Source of the DNA: Pseudomonadota bacterium
GTDB lineage: Bacteria > Pseudomonadota > Alphaproteobacteria > Sphingomonadales > Sphingomonadaceae
NCBI GenBank assembly: GCA_023390415.1
Contig: JAEWCW010000014.1
Location: 1-10,482 of the forward strand
Length of the DNA: 10,482 nucleotides
Direction: 5' to 3'
The position numbers and the translations under genes are program-made. Below the pieces are notes generated by a model. That model saw nothing but the letters and a program-made list of their open reading frames with translations. It had not been told where the DNA came from and ran no database searches. Positions 6,593 to 10,482 of the stretch are shown one piece after another; the first letter of the stretch is position 1; each line of letters starts with the position of its first letter.

Positions 6593-6687
6593 GCGGGAGT
6601 CGGGCGGACGGCGCTCTCGCCAACCCGGTCAGATCCGGAAGGAAGCAGCCGTAACGAGTTCACGCGCCGGGTCGTTCCGGCTCCCAC
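6593..6687 (+). ncRNA. ffs: small signal recognition particle RNA (4.5S RNA)
   Basis: The apical domain GGTCAGATCCGGAAGGAAGC, continuing AGCC, at about 6629-6652 is the nearly invariant Ffh-binding loop of bacterial SRP RNA, including the GGAA tetraloop and the flanking symmetric and asymmetric bulges. The ends pair: GGGAGTCGG (6595-6603) with CCGGCTCCC (6677-6685), nine pairs with one G-U. CCCGG/CCGGG extends the helix nearer the loop. The hairpin of about 91 nt is the short, Alu-less form of Gram-negative bacteria. The RNA binds Ffh and its receptor FtsY for co-translational targeting of membrane proteins. Position just upstream of dnaX-ybaB is a known arrangement in many bacteria. The exact ends are estimated from the stem. 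Confidence 0.93.
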
Positions 6688-6706
6688 CGACGGGCTGCGC
6701 CCGTCG
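6688..6706 (+). terminator. hairpin directly after the SRP RNA, possible terminator or processing stem
   Basis: CGACGGGC (6688-6695) and GCCCGTCG (6699-6706) form a perfect eight-pair stem with a TGC loop, starting three bases after the SRP RNA end stem. No T tract follows; another perfect hairpin follows at once. It could block the polymerase or protect or define the RNA 3' end, but a standard intrinsic terminator is not demonstrated. Confidence 0.35.
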
Positions 6707-6843
6707 TCCCGGCGAAGGCCGGGACCTCAGCGAGACCCGCCGTGCCTTCTTGTCCTGAGATGCCAGCCATTGAACTGGCACGCCATGCCCCCGGCATGGC
6801 TGGGCAGCGCGGGGCGCTGCCCACGGTTCAATCTGGCATGACG
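6702..6843. repeat. dispersed palindromic intergenic repeat, copy 1, with internal insert
   Basis: It starts CGTC and ends TGACG. The left hairpin is GTCCCGGC-GAAG-GCCGGGAC (6706-6725), then CTCAG and a variable centre, then GTCCTGAGATGCCAGCC (6752-6768), which is identical to 8928-8944 in copy 2. The right end CTGGCATGACG (6833-6843) is identical to 8949-8959. In copy 2 only four bases (TTCG) separate these two blocks; here 64 bases do. The GTC-ACCCC/CCCGG-GAAG stem followed by a TGAGATGCCAG...CTGGCATGACG end is a type that I associate with sphingomonad intergenic regions. It lies between ffs and dnaX. Confidence 0.75.
6769..6832. repeat. 64-nt double-hairpin insert inside repeat copy 1
   Basis: It begins ATTGAAC and ends GTTCAAT, a perfect 7-bp terminal inverted repeat. 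Inside are two back-to-back perfect hairpins: GCCATGCC-CCC-GGCATGGC (6782-6800) and TGGGCAGCGC-GGG-GCGCTGCCCA (6801-6823), with no base between them. Together with the host stem ATGCCAG/CTGGCAT this can fold as a multi-way junction. TGCCAG (6761-6766) can alternatively pair with CTGGCA at 6775-6780. It holds no coding sequence. Whether it is a mobile miniature element or an expanded variant of the repeat is not known. Confidence 0.5.
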
Positions 6844-6868
6844 TATTAGGCTGCTCTAGGCTTCTCAC

Positions 6869-8536
6869 ATGGAATCCGAATCCCCCGACCATCCCGAAGA
6901 AGCGTCCCTGGGCCTCGGCCTCGACGAGCCGGTACAGCCGGCCAAGGCGGAGGCGGCGCAACCCTATCGGGTGCTGGCGCGCAAATATCGGCCGCAGAAC
7001 TTCGCCGAGCTGATCGGTCAGGACGCGATGGTTCGGACGCTCGCCAATGCGATCCGGCGCGACCGCCTTGCCCATGCCTTCCTGCTGACCGGCGTCCGGG
7101 GTGTCGGCAAGACCTCGACGGCGCGGCTGATCGCCAAGGCGCTCAATTGCGTCGGCCCGGACGGGCAGGGCGGTCCGACCATCGATCCCTGCAACGTCTG
7201 CGAGCCCTGCCGGGCCATCGCCGAAGGCCGCCACATCGACGTGATCGAGATGGACGCCGCGTCCAACACCGGCGTCGACGACGTGCGCGAGATCATCGAG
7301 GCCGTGCGCTAAGCCGCCGTCTCGGCGCGCTACAAGGTCTACATCATCGACGAAGTTCACATGCTGTCGAAGAACGCGTTCAACGCGCTTCTGAAGACCC
7401 TCGAGGAACCTCCTGCGCACGTTAAGTTTCTCTTCGCCACGACCGAGGTGAACAAGGTGCCGGTGACGGTGCTGTCCCGCTGCCAGCGCTTCGATTTGCG
7501 CCGGATCCCGGCGGAGCAGCTCGCCGCCCATTTCGCGGAGGTCGCCGAGAAGGAAGGCGCCACGGTCGAGACCGAGGCGCTGGCTTTGATCGCCCGCGCC
7601 GCCGAGGGCTCGGCGCGCGACGGCCTCTCGATCCTCGACCAGGCGATCGCGCATGGCCACGGAGTCGCGACGGCGGAGCAGGTACGCGGGATGCTCGGCC
7701 TGTCCGACCGCGGCGCTGTCCGGAACCTGCTCCTCCTGCTGCTCTCCGGCGACGCGCGCGGCGCGCTCGCCGCGGTTCGCGACCAGCACGATCTCGGGGT
7801 CGAGCCGGCGGCGCTGCTGCGCGGGCTTCTGGAGGCGGTGCACGGGATCACCCGCGCCAAGGTCGGCGGGCCGGCCGATCCCTCCCAGTCGCACGAGGAG
7901 CGCGAGACCTATGCTGACTGGTCGGGCCGGCTCTCTTACGCGACCATCCACCGGCTCTGGCAGTTGCTCCTGAAGGGCCTCGGCGAGGTCAACACGGCGG
8001 CGCTTCCCCTCGAGGCGGCCGAGATGGCGCTGCTGCGCGTCATCCACGCGGCCGAGCTGCCTGATCCCGGCGCCCTGATCGAGCGGCTCGGGGCGGGCGG
8101 CGCGACGGCTGCGGCGGCGCCCTCGGCACCTGCGGCGCCCCGGCGTCCGGCTGCACCCGAGAGTTTCGCGGACCTGGTCAAATTGCTCGACGACAGCGGC
8201 AAGCCGCTGCTCGCCCAGCAGCTCCACGATTTCGCCGGCCTCGTCCGCTACGCGCCGCCGGAGCTGGTGGTGCGGCCCTCCAAGCCGCTGCCCGGAGACT
8301 TTGCGCGCGAGCTTTCGGCCGCATTGAAGGCCGCGACCGGAACCCAGTGGCAGGTCGCGGTTTCAGACGAGGAGGCCGAGCCGACCCTGCTCGCGCAGGA
8401 GAAGATGGCGGCGGAGCGCGTTCGCGACGAGGTGCTCGCCTCGCCTCTGGTCGCCGCCGCCTTCGAAGCCTTTCCGGAAGCCGAGCTGACCGGCTTCTCG
8501 ACACCCCAGGAGCGTTTGAATGCAGAATCTCGATGA
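6869..8536 (+). pseudogene. dnaX: DNA polymerase III subunit gamma/tau, interrupted by an in-frame TAA
   Basis: A clamp-loader ATPase that, in the DnaX complex, loads the sliding clamp and organises the replicase. The frame would encode 555 residues, with codon 148 a stop (TAA 7310-7312). Before the stop: Walker A GVRGVGKT (75-82), the zinc-binding Cys94, Cys108, Cys111 and Cys114, and DAASNTGVDDVRE. After it, in the same frame: SARYKVYIIDEVHML with Walker B (157-162), LLKTLEEPP, the sensor FLFATTEVNKVP, SRCQRF with the arginine finger, then the collar domain, an Ala/Pro linker and a C-terminal domain. No other lesion is visible. As read, the gene yields a 147-residue fragment lacking Walker B; re-initiation at ATG 7361 would give 391 residues lacking Walker A. 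dnaX is normally essential, so a sequencing or assembly error, a second copy or suppression should be considered. The end overlaps ybaB by 17 bases. Confidence 0.9.
7310..7312 (+). other. dnaX: premature in-frame TAA codon in dnaX
   Basis: The surrounding reading is E-A-V-R-stop-A-A-V-S-A-R-Y-K. Family members usually have tyrosine here (VRYAPVSARYK or VRYAAVSARYK), so one substitution from TAC or TAT explains the stop. The frame is unchanged on both sides. Confidence 0.9.
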
Positions 8537-8843
8537 GCTGATGAAGATGGCCCAGGCCGCGCAGGAGCGGCTGATGCAGGCGCAGGAGGATCTCGACAAG
8601 GTCATCGTCGAAGGCGTCTCGGGCGGCGGCCTCGTCAAGGTCCGGGCCTCGGCCAAGGGCCGGATCGTCGCGGTCGAGATCGACGAGAGCCTGCTTCAAC
8701 CCAGCGAGAAGCAGATGGTCGAGGATTTGGTCGCTGCAGCGCTCAACGACGCCCGCGGCAAGGCCGACATCGCCGCCCAGCAGTCGATGAAGGACGTCAC
8801 CGGCGGGCTGCAGTTGCCGCCGGGCTTCAAGATGCCGTTCTGA
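8520..8843 (+). CDS. ybaB: YbaB/EbfC family nucleoid-associated protein
   Basis: A 107-residue cytoplasmic DNA-binding protein. The N-terminal helix is rich in Met, Gln and Glu (MQNLDELMKMAQAAQERLMQ, then AQEDL), followed by the VEGVSGGGLVKVRASAKGRI strand region, the VEIDESLL segment and an LVAAALNDARGKA helix, as in YbaB/EbfC dimers. The glycine- and proline-rich end GGLQLPPGFKMPF is also typical. The start ATG 8520 lies inside dnaX, with AGGAG at 8508-8512 seven bases upstream. The dnaX-ybaB pair is widely conserved and often followed by recR; here recR does not follow, and the gene is succeeded by an intergenic repeat and a convergent gene. Confidence 0.95.
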   Translation: MQNLDELMKMAQAAQERLMQAQEDLDKVIVEGVSGGGLVKVRASAKGRIVAVEIDESLLQPSEKQMVEDLVAAALNDARGKADIAAQQSMKDVTGGLQLPPGFKMPF

Positions 8844-8875
8844 GGGCATCGGCGCGGCGCTGAGTCTTCGGATTA

Positions 8876-8961
8876 TCCGTCACCCCTGCGAAGGCAGGGG
8901 TCTCAGGGGGACCTCCTGAGTGTTCTCGTCCTGAGATGCCAGCCTTCGCTGGCATGACGGA
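8876..8961. repeat. dispersed palindromic intergenic repeat, copy 2 (86 bp)
   Basis: The outer ends TCCGTCA (8876-8882) and TGACGGA (8955-8961) are inverted repeats. The left hairpin is ACCCCTGC-GAAG-GCAGGGGT (8882-8901), the right hairpin ATGCCAGC-CTTC-GCTGGCAT (8936-8955). CTCAGG (8902-8907) can pair with CCTGAG at either 8915-8920 or 8930-8935. It fills most of the gap between ybaB (+) and mtgA (-), ending three bases before the mtgA stop codon, so it could end transcription from both sides, although it has no long T tract. Confidence 0.78.
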
Positions 8962-8964
8962 CTG

Positions 8965-9837
8965 CTACAGGCCGTTCGTCTCGACGGGCTCCGGCGCGGG
9001 CGCAGGCTCAGGCTTAGTCTTAGTCTCTACTGGTGTCTCCGCGGGTGCGGCCCGCGGCGCGGGGCGTTCCAACTCCTCGCCTGGGACTCGCTGCGGGGCC
9101 GCGCGCGGTGTCGGCCGCGTCGCCGGCTCCGATCGTTCGACCGGCGCGGTGCGGCCGGCATAGACGCAGGAGTCCAGGCCGTCGCGGCCGACGACGCCCA
9201 TCCGGGCCGCGATCATTCCGCCGTAGCGACGGGTGAAGCCGGTCGGGGCGATCGCCTCGCGGCGCTTGGGGAGCGGGAAGATGGCGGCGATGCGTGCGGC
9301 CTCGATCCGACTGAGCTGCGAGGCGTCGTGATTGAAGTAACGCTGCGCGCCGGCGTTGACGCCGTAGGTGCCGATCCCGGTCTCGGCGACGTTCAGATAG
9401 ACCTCCATGATCCGCCTCTTGTCCCAGAGGTTCTCGATCAGGAAGGTGAACCAGGCCTCCAGACCTTTGCGGAAATAGCCGCCGCCTTGCCAGAGGAAGG
9501 CGTTCTTCGCGGTCTGCTGGCTGATCGTGGAGCCGCCGCGGATGACCGAGCCGCCCCGGGCGTTGCGCCGCATCGCCGCCTCGATCGCCGCGCGGTCGAA
9601 GCCGCTGTGCGCGCAGAATTTGCTGTCCTCGCCGGCGATGACCGCGCGCACCATGTCGCGGTCGATCCGGTCGATCGACATCCATTCGCGCCGCGCGCCG
9701 TTGCCAGCGACCATGTCGCCGATCATCGTGAAGGTGATCGGCGGGTTCACGAAGCGATAGGCGAGCACCCAGAGGATGCTGCCGACGACGAAGATCAGCA
9801 GGCCGTAGGCGATCCAGCGGAGGATCCGGAGGAGCAT
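8965..9837 (-). CDS. mtgA: monofunctional biosynthetic peptidoglycan transglycosylase (GT51)
   Basis: A 290-residue inner-membrane enzyme that polymerises lipid II into glycan strands. One N-terminal membrane helix (about residues 8-30) anchors a periplasmic GT51 domain with the expected motifs: AGEDSKFCAHSGFD with catalytic Glu70, RGGSTISQQTAKN (100-112), and KRRIMEVYLNVAETG (140-154) with the second Glu145. No transpeptidase domain follows, which separates it from class A PBPs. It is longer than E. coli MtgA (242 residues, from memory) because of a C-terminal tail of about 60 residues, from about 229, made largely of Pro, Ala, Glu, Thr and Arg. The gene starts 28 bases after rpoH on the same strand and may share its transcript. 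The ribosome binding site is weak. Confidence 0.93.
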   Translation of the reverse strand: MLLRILRWIAYGLLIFVVGSILWVLAYRFVNPPITFTMIGDMVAGNGARREWMSIDRIDRDMVRAVIAGEDSKFCAHSGFDRAAIEAAMRRNARGGSVIRGGSTISQQTAKNAFLWQGGGYFRKGLEAWFTFLIENLWDKRRIMEVYLNVAETGIGTYGVNAGAQRYFNHDASQLSRIEAARIAAIFPLPKRREAIAPTGFTRRYGGMIAARMGVVGRDGLDSCVYAGRTAPVERSEPATRPTPRAAPQRVPGEELERPAPRAAPAETPVETKTKPEPAPAPEPVETNGL

Positions 9838-9865
9838 GACCGGCGCCTAGCGCAGGCTCGGACCG

Positions 9866-10482
9866 TCACCCCGCCGGAAGCAGGCGCCGTTCGCCGGCGA
9901 GGTTCATTAGCGCCTTCTGCAGCTTCTCGAACGCCCGGACCTCGATCTGGCGGATGCGCTCGCGGCTGACGTCGTAGACCTGCGACAGTTCCTCGAGAGT
10001 CTTCGGATCGTCGGTCAGGCGGCGCTCGGTCAGAATGTGCTTCTCCCGGTCGTTGAGGCTTTCCATCGCCTCGACGAGCAGCTCATGGCGGACCTTGGTC
10101 TCCTCAGCCTCGGCGACGCGCTCGTCCTGGAGCGGCTCGCTGTCGACCAGCCAGTCCTGCCAGGTGCCTTCGCCGTCCTCGCGCAGAGGCACGTTGAGCG
10201 ACGTGTCGCCGCCCATCGCCATGCGCCGGTTCATCGAGACGACGTCGTCCTCGCTGACTCCGAGATCGGTCGCGATCTTGGCGACATCCTCGGGCTTGAG
10301 ATCGCCGTCCTCGAACGCCTCGATCTGGTTCTTCATCCGGCGGAGGTTGAAGAAGAGCTTCTTCTGCGCCGCGGTGGTGCCCATCTTCACGAGCGACCAG
10401 CTACGCAGGATGAATTCCTGGATCGACGCGCGGATCCACCACATCGCGTAGGTGGCGAGGCGGAAGCCCCTTTCGGGCTCGA
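9866..10482 (-). CDS. rpoH: RNA polymerase sigma-32 (heat-shock) factor, 5' end beyond the window
   Basis: The C-terminal 205 or so residues of RpoH, which directs RNA polymerase to heat-shock promoters. Reading continues without a stop to the window edge. The ATG at 10444 is internal, because the codons before it read EPERGFRLATYA, joining the invariant region 2 motif ATYAMWWIRASIQEFILRSWSLVK. The RpoH box QKKLFFNLR follows, the signature that separates RpoH from other sigma factors. The last part contains the region 4 helix-turn-helix TLEELSQVYDVSRERIRQIEVRAFEKLQ. The stop is TGA at 9868-9866. A region 3 insert rich in Asp and Glu (EDGDLKPEDVAK) is visible. RpoH activity in this group is commonly set by protein stability and leader RNA; the leader is outside the window. 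Confidence 0.96.
   Translation of the reverse strand, partial: EPERGFRLATYAMWWIRASIQEFILRSWSLVKMGTTAAQKKLFFNLRRMKNQIEAFEDGDLKPEDVAKIATDLGVSEDDVVSMNRRMAMGGDTSLNVPLREDGEGTWQDWLVDSEPLQDERVAEAEETKVRHELLVEAMESLNDREKHILTERRLTDDPKTLEELSQVYDVSRERIRQIEVRAFEKLQKALMNLAGERRLLPAG

Noticed and set aside
6688..6868. CRISPR array or riboswitch in the ffs-dnaX gap
   Set aside because: The hairpins are perfect palindromes and not equally spaced direct repeats with spacers, and no known riboswitch core could be recognised.
6629..8227. 532-codon minus-strand open frame antisense to dnaX
   Set aside because: It runs through the SRP RNA, the repeats and dnaX on the other strand, has no family motif, and arises from lack of stops in GC-rich antisense DNA.
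7361..8536. Separate 391-residue gene starting at ATG 7361
   Set aside because: It is the same frame as the first part of dnaX and starts in the middle of the Walker B motif region; a good ribosome site is lacking. It is treated as the second part of one interrupted gene.
9863..9886. CCGTCACCCC at the rpoH 3' end resembling the start of the intergenic repeat
   Set aside because: Ten bases match copy 2, but the following stem is not kept, and the bases encode the RLLPAG end that looks normal for RpoH. Chance similarity is sufficient.
10442..10444. ATG at 10444 (minus) as the rpoH start
   Set aside because: The frame continues upstream through the conserved EPERGFRLATYA residues, so this Met is internal and the gene runs off the window.
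10461..10482. GAAGCCCC-TTCGGGC sequence at the window edge, similar to 2626-2640
   Set aside because: Here it is part of rpoH coding the conserved EPERGF residues; the resemblance to the intergenic hairpin is short and explained by coding constraint.

Overview
The window looks like the chromosome of a GC-rich alphaproteobacterium, most likely a sphingomonad (Sphingomonadales). The pointers are the uniformly high GC, TGATG/ATGA overlaps between neighbouring genes, a DUF5076-type protein beside a CoA-transferase, the alphaproteobacterial style of RpoH and DnaX, and a dispersed intergenic palindrome of the sphingomonad type. These are pattern judgements; no database search was possible.

Layout. 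Bases 1-1925 (+) are a tightly packed unit: the last codons of a probable CoA-transferase subunit A, a small DUF5076-like gene, CoA-transferase subunit B (scoB) and an NAD-dependent epimerase/SDR. It meets an alpha/beta hydrolase (-, 1927-2583) tail to tail with one base between them. A divergent promoter region with competing hairpins (2584-2696) separates the hydrolase from a second plus-strand run: a TTG-started cysteine desulfurase, a [2Fe-2S] ferredoxin and an endonuclease/exonuclease/phosphatase (EEP) lipoprotein, joined by stop/start overlaps. After 36 bases comes a class A beta-lactamase, whose stop overlaps the start of a small acidic protein resembling contact-dependent-inhibition immunity proteins.

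Bases 6555-6868 hold no protein gene. They contain the small SRP RNA (4.5S, ffs) with a plausible promoter, a hairpin just after it, and a palindromic intergenic repeat carrying an extra 64-nt structured insert. Then comes dnaX (clamp-loader tau/gamma), which has an in-frame TAA at codon 148 between Walker A and Walker B although the frame is otherwise intact, followed by overlapping ybaB. A second, simple copy of the repeat sits between ybaB and convergent mtgA (-). mtgA lies 28 bases downstream of rpoH (-), whose 5' end runs off the window.

How the genes relate. The first block is ketone-body/short-chain acyl-CoA metabolism. The second pairs a sulfur donor enzyme with an Fe-S electron carrier. 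The third is exported proteins (lipoprotein phosphodiesterase, beta-lactamase). The rest is housekeeping: protein targeting, replication, nucleoid, cell wall and heat-shock sigma factor.

The items most worth checking are the dnaX nonsense codon, the two-cysteine (Ambler 69/238) carbapenemase-like beta-lactamase with its overlapping immunity-like gene, and the 64-nt insert in the palindromic repeat.
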